From: CAIQQQ01 sp037445025
GTDB taxonomy: Bacteria; Pseudomonadota; Alphaproteobacteria; Acetobacterales; Acetobacteraceae
Reading direction: 5' to 3'
Assembly (NCBI GenBank): GCA_037445025.1
Contig: JBBILI010000013.1
Coordinates: 1-64,000, forward strand
DNA length: 64,000 nucleotides
Shown: positions 15,432 to 24,277 of the stretch, piece by piece
Position numbering within the stretch: position 1 is the stretch's first letter
Layout of the letters: every line of letters starts with the position of its first letter
The notes under the pieces: model-generated
Database searches by the model: none
What the model was told of the DNA's origin: nothing
The model's input: only the letters and a program-made list of their open reading frames with translations
Translations under genes and position numbers: made by a program

Positions 15432-18425
15432 ATGACCAAACGCATGTTGATCGATGCCACACACGCGGAAGAAACCCGCGTGGTGGTGCTGGACGGTAAC
15501 CGTCTCGAGGATTTCGACGTCGAGACATCGACGAAAAAGCAGCTCAAGGGCAACATCTACCTCGCCAAGGTCGTCCGCGTCGAACCGTCGCTGCAGGCGG
15601 CGTTCGTGGAATACGGCGGCGGGCGCCACGGCTTCCTCGCCTTCGGCGAGATCCACCCGGACTATTACCAGATCCCCGTCGCCGACCGGCAGCGTCTGCT
15701 GGAAATCGCCGCCGAAGAGGCGCGTGAGGAAGAGGAGGCCGAGGATCGCCGCGAGGCCGGTTGGGCCGTGCGCGCCGATGTGAAGCCGCAGCGCCGCCAC
15801 GCCGAGCCGGCGCCGGTGGCCGAACCGGAACCCGAGCCGGCCGAGATGCCGGACGCGCCGGAGATGGCCGTCACCGAGATCGCCATCGTCGCCGCCCCCC
15901 CGCCGGAACCCGCCCCGCAGCCCGAGATCCCCACCGAGGATCCGCCTCCGGCCGAACCGACCCCGTCCGAGATCCAGGCCCCCGAACAGCCCACCCCGGC
16001 GCAGCCCATCACCGACGAGGCGCCCGACGCGCCGCGCACCGGCCCCGCCCAGCCCGCCGTCATGCCGACCGACACGCTCTACGGCGATGCCGATGCCGAG
16101 ACATCGGCGACCCTCGAACCTGTCGAAGAACCAGCTGAAGACCAGCTACCCCCCGGCGTGGTGCTGGCCGGCGACGCCGAAGGTGCCACCGACGACGAAT
16201 CGCTCGCCGACTCCGACGACGACAGCACCATCGAGGTCGCCGCCGAAATCGCCCCGCCCCCCGAGGTGATCGGCGGCGAAAGCGACCAGTTCGAAGGCAA
16301 CGGCGCCGAGGAGGCGAGCCGCCGCCGCGCCTCGCGCATGCTGCGCAACTACCGCATCCAGGAAGTCATCCGCCGCCGCCAGATCCTGCTCATCCAGGTC
16401 GTCAAGGAGGAGCGCGGCACCAAGGGGGCGGCACTCACCACCTATATCTCGCTCGCCGGCCGCTACTGCGTGCTGATGCCCAACTCGCCCCGCGGCGGCG
16501 GCATCTCTCGCAAGATCACCTCCGCCGCCGACCGCAAGCGCCTCAAAGAGATCACCAACGAGATGGAGATCCCGAAAGGGATGGGCCTGATCGTGCGCAC
16601 CGCCGGCGCCAACCGCCCCAAGCCGGAAATCCGCCGCGACTGCGAATACCTCATGCGCCTGTGGGACGACATCCGCGAGCACACGCTCCGCTCCACCGCC
16701 CCCGCCCTCATCTACGAGGAAGCCAGCCTCATCAAACGCTCCATCCGCGACGTCTACTCGCGTGACGTCGACGAGATCATCGTCGACGGCGAGGAAGGCT
16801 GGCGCCAGGCGCATGACTTCATGCGCATGCTGATGCCGAGCCACGCCAAGAAGGTCCAGCTATGGCGCCCGCAAGGCGTCGCCATGCCGCTGTTCGCCAA
16901 ACACCAGGTCGACCTGCAGCTCGACGCCATGCTGGCCCCCACCGTCCAGCTCCGCTCCGGCGGCTACCTCGTCATCAACCAGACCGAGGCGCTGGTCGCC
17001 ATCGACGTCAACTCCGGCCGCTCCACCCGCGAACGCGGCATCGAGGAAACCGCGCTCAAAACCAACCTCGAAGCCGCCGACGAGGTCGCCCGCCAGCTCC
17101 GCCTGCGCGACCTCGCCGGCCTCATCGTCATCGACTTCATCGACATGGAGGCGCGCAAGCACAACGCCATGGTCGAACGGCGCATGAAGGATGCGCTCAA
17201 GAACGACCGCGCCCGCATCCAGCTCGGCAGCATCAGCCATTTCGGCCTGCTCGAAATGAGCCGCCAGCGCCTGCGCCCGAGCCTGGCCGAAACCAGCTTC
17301 GTCATGTGCCCGCACTGCAACGGCCTCGGCCACGTCCGCAGCGTCGAAAGCTCGGCCATCCACGTCCTGCGCGCCGTCGAGGAAGAAGGCGCCAAGCTCC
17401 GCGCCGCCGCCATCCTCGTCCACGCCGCCCCCGCCGTCGTCATGTATATCCTCAACAACAAGCGCGACCGCCTCGGCGAGATCGAAGCCCGCTACGCCAT
17501 GCGCGTCAGCTTCGCCGGTGACGAAACCCTCCTCGCCCCCGCCGTCCGCATCGACCGTCTGCGGCCCCAGGTCCCCGAAGCCGAACGCCTCCTCGCCGCC
17601 CCCCAGGTCGCCGTCGCCGCCCGCCCCATGGACGATTATGACGACACGGATGACGCCGATGTCGTCTCCGAGGAAGAAGCCCCCCCCGCACGCGCGGAGC
17701 CTGCTGCCGGACGCAGCGAGCCCACCGCCCCACCACGCGGCGAAGGCACGCCAGAGGAGGCTGAGCAGCGCCGTCGCCGCCGCCGCCGCCGCCGTGGCGG
17801 CCGCCGCGACGGTGCCACCCCCGGCGAAGCCGGCACCCCCGGCACGGACAGCGACGACGAGGGTGACGACGAAGCCCCCGAACCCGCGATCTCCACCGCC
17901 GAAGCGGCGCCCGCCACCGCCGATGGGAACGACACGCCGATCAGCGAACCGGTTCTCGAACTGTCAGAAGGCGGCGAGATCCCCGGCACCGAGCAGGTCG
18001 AACTCGACGAAAACGGCGAACCCAAATCCCGCCGCCGCGGCCGCCGCGGTGGCCGCCGCCGTCGCCGGGGCGAACCCGGCACCGAGGTCGCGGGCGAAGA
18101 CACCGCCGAACCCGAACAGCCATCGGCCCCGCCCCCCGCCTACGCCGGCCCAACACCGGCCGACCCGTTCGGCCACACCTACGACATCTTCGACATGCTG
18201 GAGCAGCCACAGCAGACCCCGCCCCCGGCACCCGAACCCACAGCCCCACCCGAACCGGAGCCCACACCGGAGCCGATCGAGTCCGTCGCGGCCCCTGAAC
18301 CACCGCCCTCGGTGGAGAGCGCGGCAGATCCCGAGCCCGCCCCCGAGCCGGTCATCAAACCGATCGTGATCGGCGCCGACCCGCTGCCGGACGTCGCACC
18401 CAAAAAAGGCTGGTGGCGCCGCTGA
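15432..18425 (+). CDS. rne: Ribonuclease E/G (degradosome endoribonuclease)
   Basis: 997 residues. The S1 domain (TKKQLKGNIYLAKVVRVEPSLQAAFVEYGGGRHGFLAF) is interrupted by an acidic, proline-rich insertion from about residue 90 to 290. Catalytic Mg-binding aspartates are D525 (VAIDVNSGRS) and D568 (VIDFIDME). The zinc-link is CPHC at 626-629. The C-terminal third is disordered: an Arg run near residue 780, a second Arg-rich patch near 865, then a Pro/Glu tail ending KKGWWRR. It cleaves single-stranded A/U-rich RNA in mRNA decay and in tRNA and rRNA processing; the tail is expected to recruit degradosome partners and RNA. GGAG upstream of ATG 15432 supports the start. Confidence 0.96.
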   Translation: MTKRMLIDATHAEETRVVVLDGNRLEDFDVETSTKKQLKGNIYLAKVVRVEPSLQAAFVEYGGGRHGFLAFGEIHPDYYQIPVADRQRLLEIAAEEAREEEEAEDRREAGWAVRADVKPQRRHAEPAPVAEPEPEPAEMPDAPEMAVTEIAIVAAPPPEPAPQPEIPTEDPPPAEPTPSEIQAPEQPTPAQPITDEAPDAPRTGPAQPAVMPTDTLYGDADAETSATLEPVEEPAEDQLPPGVVLAGDAEGATDDESLADSDDDSTIEVAAEIAPPPEVIGGESDQFEGNGAEEASRRRASRMLRNYRIQEVIRRRQILLIQVVKEERGTKGAALTTYISLAGRYCVLMPNSPRGGGISRKITSAADRKRLKEITNEMEIPKGMGLIVRTAGANRPKPEIRRDCEYLMRLWDDIREHTLRSTAPALIYEEASLIKRSIRDVYSRDVDEIIVDGEEGWRQAHDFMRMLMPSHAKKVQLWRPQGVAMPLFAKHQVDLQLDAMLAPTVQLRSGGYLVINQTEALVAIDVNSGRSTRERGIEETALKTNLEAADEVARQLRLRDLAGLIVIDFIDMEARKHNAMVERRMKDALKNDRARIQLGSISHFGLLEMSRQRLRPSLAETSFVMCPHCNGLGHVRSVESSAIHVLRAVEEEGAKLRAAAILVHAAPAVVMYILNNKRDRLGEIEARYAMRVSFAGDETLLAPAVRIDRLRPQVPEAERLLAAPQVAVAARPMDDYDDTDDADVVSEEEAPPARAEPAAGRSEPTAPPRGEGTPEEAEQRRRRRRRRRGGRRDGATPGEAGTPGTDSDDEGDDEAPEPAISTAEAAPATADGNDTPISEPVLELSEGGEIPGTEQVELDENGEPKSRRRGRRGGRRRRRGEPGTEVAGEDTAEPEQPSAPPPAYAGPTPADPFGHTYDIFDMLEQPQQTPPPAPEPTAPPEPEPTPEPIESVAAPEPPPSVESAADPEPAPEPVIKPIVIGADPLPDVAPKKGWWRR

Positions 18426-18428
18426 ACC

Positions 18429-18466
18429 ATACCCGGGCGGCGCGTCCCCGCCACGCCGCCCGGTAT
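18429..18466 (+). terminator. GC-rich hairpin after rne
   Basis: Arms 18429-18442 and 18454-18466 pair over 13 bp with one bulged C. The hairpin begins 4 nt after the rne stop and is followed by GTCTTGATCTC, which is only weakly T-rich. Confidence 0.6.
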
Positions 18467-18469
18467 GTC

Positions 18470-18497
18470 TTGATCTCTACGCGGGCCCTGATATGGT
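18470..18497 (+). promoter_or_regulatory. Possible sigma-70-type promoter for tRNA-Ser
   Basis: TTGATC at 18470-18475 and TATGGT at 18492-18497 are 16 bp apart, and the tRNA begins 14 nt further on. The match to consensus is partial. Confidence 0.4.
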
Positions 18498-18510
18498 CCG
18501 CCCCCGCGCC

Positions 18511-18600
18511 GGAGGGTTGGCCGAGCGGCTTAAGGCGCACGCTTGGAAAGCGTGTGTACGTGAAAGCGTACCGTGGGTTCGAATCCCACACCCTCCGCCA
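18511..18600 (+). tRNA. tRNA-Ser(GGA)
   Basis: A 90-nt class II tRNA with acceptor stem GGAGGGT/ACCCTCC, discriminator G and encoded CCA (18598-18600). The anticodon stem CACGC/GCGTG encloses loop TTGGAAA, with anticodon GGA at 18545-18547. A long variable arm (GTACGTGAAAGCGTAC) and T-loop TTCGAAT are present. It reads UCC and UCU codons. Confidence 0.97.
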
Positions 18601-18612
18601 CTGAAAAAGAAA

Positions 18613-18655
18613 GGAAGCGGTTCTTTTTTGAAAAAAAAGAACCAAAAAACTTCCG
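18613..18655. repeat. Hairpin-family element, single copy
   Basis: It reads GGAAGCGGTTCTTTTTTG at its start, with core arms GGTTCTTTTTT/AAAAAAAAGAACC, and ends CAAAAAACTTCC. It begins 13 nt after the tRNA-Ser CCA. Only one half of the usual inverted pair is present. Confidence 0.85.
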
Positions 18656-18763
18656 TCTCACGCGACCCTTCGGGCTACTCAATTGCGACCGCCCGATGAA
18701 AACACAACGGCACAGCACACCATATCGAAACCGGAACATTATCCACCCGATGATGCTTGAGCC

Positions 18764-19354
18764 TCAACGCCCTTTCAAAAACCCATCCCGCCGTGCCGCC
18801 AGAACAATCTCACGAGACAATGGAACCCGCCCCCAATCCACCGGCGGCCGCCTCACCCGAACCCGCTTCGTCACCAACACAGCCTCACCTGCGGCCTCCA
18901 CCGCCACCCCAGGCCGCAACACCGACGTCTCAATCGCCAGCATCCGACACAACGGCCGCAACACCCGCATCGCCTGAGGCGCAGCCTCCAGCAGCGCCAC
19001 CATCTCCGGCTGCTCCAGCACCGCCCGAAGCTGCGACCCAAACCCCGCCGCCTCATACGCCGCAGCCCGCACCAGCCACCCAAACGCCCGCGGCCAGAGC
19101 CGCTCCGACTCGGCCCGAGGCCCAGCTACATCAGCCGCCCCAACCACCACCCGAGCCCCACGCCGCCAAAGCCGCCCCGCCTGAAACCGAGCCGCCAACC
19201 CCTCCATCTTCCGAGAAATCTCACCCAACCGTCGATACACCACCAGCAGCAGAGCAGCCCCCAGCAACCCCCGCAACCCCCAACCACCCAAAGCCGCACG
19301 CATCCCAAGGATGACGTCGGACAGGCTCAAAGGGGCAGGCTCCATAATGTTCAT
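18764..19354 (-). CDS. Hypothetical membrane-anchored protein (196 aa)
   Basis: Not recognised. One hydrophobic helix at about residues 25-40 (LRGLLGAALLLVVYRRL) is followed by a basic amphipathic region (ISRKMEGLAARFQAGRLWRRGARVV) and an Ala/Leu/Arg-rich helical C-terminus. The second ATG (19345) is an alternative start; neither has a clear ribosome binding site. The opposite strand is also open but codes an unlikely Pro/Ala-only peptide, so the minus-strand frame is preferred. It is a single-gene unit between tRNA-Ser and the AT-rich island. Confidence 0.5.
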   Translation of the reverse strand: MNIMEPAPLSLSDVILGMRAALGGWGLRGLLGAALLLVVYRRLGEISRKMEGLAARFQAGRLWRRGARVVVGAADVAGPRAESERLWPRAFGWLVRAAAYEAAGFGSQLRAVLEQPEMVALLEAAPQAMRVLRPLCRMLAIETSVLRPGVAVEAAGEAVLVTKRVRVRRPPVDWGRVPLSREIVLAARRDGFLKGR

Positions 19355-20387
19355 GATTTGTCTTTATCACACGACAACTCAAAATACGACAGAATTCCTA
19401 CCTCCTTCCTCGAAAGATACACACCCTCAACCGGTGGGGCGGAAAACCGCAGCGTCATCCGCCTATTTCGTAGGGTGAGTAAGCGCTTGCGCCACCCACC
19501 ACACCCTCGCCTGCCATTCCTGAATGGCCCAGGCACGACCCGCCCGAAAAGGTAACCGAGAGTCAAAGTCTACCGCCATTGGTCGAACACACCCCTGAAT
19601 GAGCCCCCTCAATCTGTGCGTCGGAAAGCCGCAGCGCATTCCGCCAATTGGCCAAACCACACAGCACCGGCGCAAGCGCCCAACATCCCCAAAGCCCCCG
19701 TCACCGCAGCGATCGAACGAAGCCACTGCCCGTCAGACCTAACCCAACAACCCGGCAGACCGCCCGCGATTGCATCCTTCATCCCAATCGGCGAAACTAC
19801 CGACGCATACGGTGAGAGCGACACATGACAGAAACTGGCACGTCAACCGTTGTTGACGAAGCGAAAGAGGCCGCCGCAGCCCGAGATTGGCCACGCGCCG
19901 CCGCCTTGTCAGATCGCTCCATCGCCGCTACGCCCGACGATCCAAACCGCCACCTCCCGGCAGCACAGGCCTAATGGGGTGCCGATCATCTTGACCGCAC
20001 AGCCCAACAGCTCGACTAGGCTTTGCAAACCCTCGGCATTTCGTTACACAAAAAATTGCTTGATCCTACCGCAAAATTTCGGCTCATTGATATTGCAATA
20101 AGAACTTAGAAATCCGTTTTTACTTCTTCGAGAAATTCGAAATATATCTCAATCGAACCGACCATTGGATGAATTCGCTAATTTTATTTTTAAATATAAT
20201 TAGTCCAAATTTTACCGAACCGCTTTGGATCTCTATCTGGCGACACCGTATCAATGACAGACTGCCGCGTCCTATCATGAATGGGATATATGCGAGAACG
20301 CACTGCGCTCGTCAGGGAAGACCGGCGATTGCCTGATCAAGCCAGCGTGAGTTATAGCTACCAAAATGGGTACATAAGCGAGGCGTT
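19355..20387. other. Gene-poor stretch leading into the AT-rich island
   Basis: About 1 kb without a supported gene. Small minus-strand frames of 38-71 codons exist (for example 19609-19824, with the hydrophobic stretch AAVTGALGMLGACAGAVWF) but lack ribosome binding sites and continuity. They may be decayed remnants. Composition changes from GC-rich to clearly AT-rich after about 20030. The promoter for the following island genes is expected between 20100 and 20380, a T/A-rich tract. Confidence 0.4.
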
Positions 20388-21650
20388 ATGGATACGATAA
20401 TATCGGCTAAACTATTTGCCGGAAAGAGGTTTCGCTTTGGGCAGATTGGCCGACCGCCCTACGGTCACAACTTCAAGTTCGACGAGAATAATAAGATCAC
20501 TGGATATAGCAATCCAAACGAACACTCTTGGGAAATAGATACCGGCGCGATTTTGGTAAAATCTAATGATGGACGAATAACAACGATATTTGATAAAATG
20601 GAATTGGAGTTTGGGCTGATAAAACTGTATGGCCGTAGTCCTGGGACTGTCATATATCACCATGAACTCAACGAAAATTCTGCTGCACACCTGCCTTTCG
20701 CTTCAGTTTCAAAGGAGCATCTGTCTTTCCCACAACCAACGAACAAAGTTGCAGTACTCGTTCGCTCGCACAAGTGCGACGCCAAGTTTGATGATCTCAT
20801 GCAAAAATTGCGCGCCGCATCGAGATCTTTCGACATTTATCCGATCGTGGATGAAACTAACGGTCGACAAACGACAACTGAAAATAATATTTTGTGGCAT
20901 TCGATATCGGCTTGTAGGGAACTTGGCCTCACTCAGGTTCATCAGATACTGTTCATAGTATGCGGGGATTTCCCTTATTATTTCGCCCTTCGAGAAATAC
21001 CAAAATACGAATATTATATTATGATTGAAGATGATGTTGATTTCATGGAAGGGCAGGATTCTTTTTTGGAAACTCTCTCGCAACGCTTGATTGATCAACC
21101 TGGCCTTGATTTTATTGGACTTAACTTTCGAAAAATGGCTTCCACTTCGGGATGGTATCCCGCCTGCGTGAAAGTCTTTCCAGACCGAGATTGTTATAAT
21201 GCCTACTTTCCATTCTCCGTTTTATCAAAGCGAGCCGCGTCATATCTATTTAGTCAAAGGCAGATAGAAGCTTCGCGGTCACCTGAGTCTCATGACGTGA
21301 TTCATTGCGAGGCCTTCGTTGTATCTGCTTTAACAGCGGGGGGCTTTAACTGCGCTGAACTCAATGATATTATTTCGAACTCGTACGCATTTCCCACGAT
21401 GGCTATGCAGGTTCCGTCAGACGGAGTCGGTAGACCGATGGGTTACGATTTCAAAGACGACCCCCACACTGACGTGGCAATGGTGCATCCAATCTACACT
21501 CACGAGGAATACATCGACAGAGTGTACCGTAAATTCATCCTGGGGCGATCGGGTGATTGGAACGGCCTTGAGAAGGAACTCAGAAGCAAGCATGCCGCAT
21601 CAGTACCTGAGGAGCTAAAATTGAACTTGATCAATAAACGTGCTCTATGA
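20388..21650 (+). CDS. Putative GT-A-type glycosyltransferase with N-terminal beta-rich domain
   Basis: 420 residues, ATG at 20388 with GAGG just upstream. Residues 20-85 (FKFDENNKITGYSNPNEHSWEIDTG...) look like a small beta-rich module with alternating polar strands. The rest resembles a GT-A fold: a Rossmann-like start VAVLVRSHKCDAKFDDL (about 121-137) and an acidic metal-binding motif EDDVD at 214-218 in YYIMIEDDVDFMEG. The protein is AT-rich in codons compared with its neighbours. Its order with glf and a second transferase suggests synthesis of a galactofuranose-containing surface glycan. Donor, acceptor and exact family are not known to me. Confidence 0.6.
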   Translation: MDTIISAKLFAGKRFRFGQIGRPPYGHNFKFDENNKITGYSNPNEHSWEIDTGAILVKSNDGRITTIFDKMELEFGLIKLYGRSPGTVIYHHELNENSAAHLPFASVSKEHLSFPQPTNKVAVLVRSHKCDAKFDDLMQKLRAASRSFDIYPIVDETNGRQTTTENNILWHSISACRELGLTQVHQILFIVCGDFPYYFALREIPKYEYYIMIEDDVDFMEGQDSFLETLSQRLIDQPGLDFIGLNFRKMASTSGWYPACVKVFPDRDCYNAYFPFSVLSKRAASYLFSQRQIEASRSPESHDVIHCEAFVVSALTAGGFNCAELNDIISNSYAFPTMAMQVPSDGVGRPMGYDFKDDPHTDVAMVHPIYTHEEYIDRVYRKFILGRSGDWNGLEKELRSKHAASVPEELKLNLINKRAL

Positions 21651-21716
21651 GTAACTCGCTGCGTTATCGAACGTGTTGTCGCTTTCTTTTAAATCTCCAT
21701 AAAGTAGGAGCCTTTC

Positions 21717-22850
21717 GTGAACTCGATTCTTATAGTTGGAGCTGGTTTTGCGGGAGCTGTTCACGCAAGAGAGCTTGCGGACGCTGGATATAATGTCGAG
21801 GTAATTGACCGGCGCAGCCATATCGCTGGAAATGCTTTTGACGAGGTTACGCCAGAAGGAATTCGGGTGCACCGATACGGCCCACATTTATTTCATACCA
21901 ACAACTCAAAGGTTATTGATTGGCTTAGTAAATTTGGCGAATTTGTCGCATACGAGCACCGCGTAGAGGCTCTTCTTTCAGACAACCGACTAGTGCCACT
22001 ACCTGTCAACCGCAAGACAATAAATTCAGTGTTCGGTACCGATTTTCAGAATGCGGATCAAATTAAAAACTTTTTACGCCAAGTATCAATCCCTATAGAC
22101 ACCCCGCGGAATGCCGCTGAATTCCTCTACAGCAACATCGGTGAGACATTAACAAATCTGTTTTTTCGCCCTTATACTAAAAAAATGTGGTCTCTTGACT
22201 TGGAAGATCTCTCAGCAGAAGTTGTTAAACGTATTCCGATTCGATTTGATGACGAGAATCGATATTTTCCGAGCGATCAATATCAACTCATGCCGAAATT
22301 AGGCTATACAAATTTATTTGAATCAATTTTTGATCATAGACGTATCAAGGTTTCGCTGGACACCGAGTTTGACCATGGCATGGTATCGGCTCACGCTCAT
22401 TGTTTTAATAGTATGGCTATTGATCAATATTTTGACTTTCAGTTTGGCCCCTTACCTTATCGTTCAATCAAATTTCATCATGCTATCGTAGATAGCAATA
22501 CGTCACAGCCGGGATATGGGGCCACGATTAATTTCACAGATGACCAAGCTTATACGAGGCGTACCCACTGGGACCGGATTCCAGGCCATATTGTTCAAGA
22601 ACAGGGGCTCCGAATTGTTACAACTGAAGAGCCATGCGACTACGTGGACAACGATTTTGAACGTTATTACCCAGTCAAAACCTCTGACAATCGGTTCGGT
22701 GAGATTTATAAGAGATATAAAAATCTATCAGAGCAACTTCCGAATATAACTTTTATTGGGCGATGTGGAACATATCAATATTTGGATATGCACCAAGTGA
22801 TAAATCAGTCACTTATTAGCGCAACCAATTGGATCGCAGATAAAAAATGA
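21717..22850 (+). CDS. glf: UDP-galactopyranose mutase
   Basis: A 377-residue flavoenzyme that interconverts UDP-galactopyranose and UDP-galactofuranose. It starts at GTG 21717 with AGGAG 6 nt upstream. The FAD-binding motif GAGFAGAVHA is at residues 8-17, followed by VEVIDRRSHIAGNAFDE. Other hallmarks are HRYGPHLFHTNN, NLFFRPYTKKMW, and near the end FIGRCGTYQYLDMHQVI. It supplies the Galf donor for the neighbouring transferases. Codon use is AT-rich, unlike the flanking chromosome, consistent with acquisition as part of a surface-glycan island. Confidence 0.95.
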   Translation: MNSILIVGAGFAGAVHARELADAGYNVEVIDRRSHIAGNAFDEVTPEGIRVHRYGPHLFHTNNSKVIDWLSKFGEFVAYEHRVEALLSDNRLVPLPVNRKTINSVFGTDFQNADQIKNFLRQVSIPIDTPRNAAEFLYSNIGETLTNLFFRPYTKKMWSLDLEDLSAEVVKRIPIRFDDENRYFPSDQYQLMPKLGYTNLFESIFDHRRIKVSLDTEFDHGMVSAHAHCFNSMAIDQYFDFQFGPLPYRSIKFHHAIVDSNTSQPGYGATINFTDDQAYTRRTHWDRIPGHIVQEQGLRIVTTEEPCDYVDNDFERYYPVKTSDNRFGEIYKRYKNLSEQLPNITFIGRCGTYQYLDMHQVINQSLISATNWIADKK

Positions 22851-22920
22851 TAAAAAAATATAGCGCCATGAAATAGAAGGCTGTTTTGCGTGAAAAGACA
22901 TATGATTTTGGAGTTTTACG

Positions 22921-24207
22921 ATGAATAAAGGTTCAAAAGTAACGATAACGACGTTCGCTGGCCGACGCGATCGGATGGAGCTACTAAACAATTATATCCG
23001 CGCTGGAATTGAGGCCGGCCTGTTCGACGAATGGCACATCTGGGACTTTGCCAGGACCACGGAAGATCGGGAATGGCTATCAACTTTGACTGACACTGTG
23101 GCGCAAACGCCCTCTGCTGGCGAAATGTACTATGACAGTAAGATCAAGGCAGCCGTTAGAGATCAGAAAGCTGTAGTGGAATTTTCCGTTTCCACCGCTA
23201 ACGATGCCATCATTGGATTTAAACGGACCTCGCCCACCTCGGGCCCAAGCTTTGAGATTGTCGTCGGAGGTTGGGGAAACAGACGCTGCGCGCTGCGCAT
23301 TTTCAGCGACAATGAGTCGCTCGAAAATGTTCGCTCACGGGTAGGAGCCCAGAACACTTTGGAAATTGAGACTCCCCAGATTTTACAATATGATACAGAT
23401 AACAGAATCCGAATTGAATTAACCAAATTCAACATTACGCTGATCGTTAATCGAAAGACAACATTTTCTCATGACATCGAAATAGGACAAGTTCAATATT
23501 CGATTCTCCACAGAAGTGGATATGGGGCGAACGCTTTTTGGGACTTTTTTGATTGGCAAGACCGAACTATTAAGTTGTTTTTGAGCGGGCCTTTAAATGG
23601 TAAAGGACAGTTTTATTCGCCATACTACCAGCACTACATAAATCACGCCCGAATCTACTCCAATGATATTCTGATTAAATGTGATGATGACATTGTTTTT
23701 ATGGATTTAGGTAAGTTGGCTGACTTTATAGACTTCAGAAGAAAGAACAGCCAATATTACTTAATTAGTGCGAACGTTATTAATAATGGAGTATGCGCAT
23801 ATTTCCAGCAGAAAGAGGGAAATATCCCACTTGAGTTGATGCAACTTGAGATGCCGGATATGGGGTTTGGTGGAAGCCTCTGGAAGAGCGCCGATCTCGC
23901 GTTAAGTCTCCACAACCACTTCCTAGATCAACCACAAAAATTTCTTTCGAATAAAGAGGAAGTAATTGAGTGGCAACAGCGCGTATCTATAAATTTTATC
24001 GCCTTTCTAGGATCAGACCTAAATCATATGTGGGACTTTAACGATGATGAAGGTGATCTTTGTTTCAAGTCAAGGCTCCGCTCTGGTAAACCAAACTGTA
24101 TTTACACTCCACTAATTGTGGCCCACCTGACGTTTGGGCCGCAGGATCAAGGGTTTCCTATCTCTGACGTAGTCAACAGATACAGAATTTTATGGGAAGA
24201 AAAATGA
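22921..24207 (+). CDS. Glycosyltransferase-like protein with an inserted FAMeT-like beta-sandwich domain
   Basis: 428 residues, ATG at 22921 with GGAG about 8 nt upstream. The N-terminal strand-helix (VTITTFAGRRDRMELLNNYIRAGIEAGLFDEWHIWDFART) and the later block ILIKCDDDIVFMDLGKLADFI (DDD at 255-257) look like the two halves of a GT-A transferase. Between them, residues about 80-208 (VEFSVSTANDAIIGF, FEIVVGGWGNRRCALRIF, LIVNRKTTF) resemble the domain called Methyltransf_FA/FAMeT, a beta-sandwich thought to bind ligands or sugars. So a transferase seems to carry a binding module in the middle of its fold. The domain call rests on pattern memory, not a search. It follows glf by 70 nt. Confidence 0.6.
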   Translation: MNKGSKVTITTFAGRRDRMELLNNYIRAGIEAGLFDEWHIWDFARTTEDREWLSTLTDTVAQTPSAGEMYYDSKIKAAVRDQKAVVEFSVSTANDAIIGFKRTSPTSGPSFEIVVGGWGNRRCALRIFSDNESLENVRSRVGAQNTLEIETPQILQYDTDNRIRIELTKFNITLIVNRKTTFSHDIEIGQVQYSILHRSGYGANAFWDFFDWQDRTIKLFLSGPLNGKGQFYSPYYQHYINHARIYSNDILIKCDDDIVFMDLGKLADFIDFRRKNSQYYLISANVINNGVCAYFQQKEGNIPLELMQLEMPDMGFGGSLWKSADLALSLHNHFLDQPQKFLSNKEEVIEWQQRVSINFIAFLGSDLNHMWDFNDDEGDLCFKSRLRSGKPNCIYTPLIVAHLTFGPQDQGFPISDVVNRYRILWEEK

Positions 24208-24277
24208 GCACAAATTTATAAGTATTCGTGTCCACTCAAGACTTAAATGACTTCCGCAACCTTGAAGTCTAAACAGC

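Noticed and set aside
18757..19314. Pro/Ala-rich plus-strand frame of 185 codons
   Set aside because: Translation is almost only Pro, Ala, Thr and Glu; the minus-strand frame has a membrane helix and normal composition.
19463..19824. Two overlapping small minus-strand frames, one with a hydrophobic stretch and one ending AQALTHPTK
   Set aside because: They lie in different frames, lack ribosome binding sites and match nothing known to me. Possibly remnants of a broken gene, but not supportable as a CDS.
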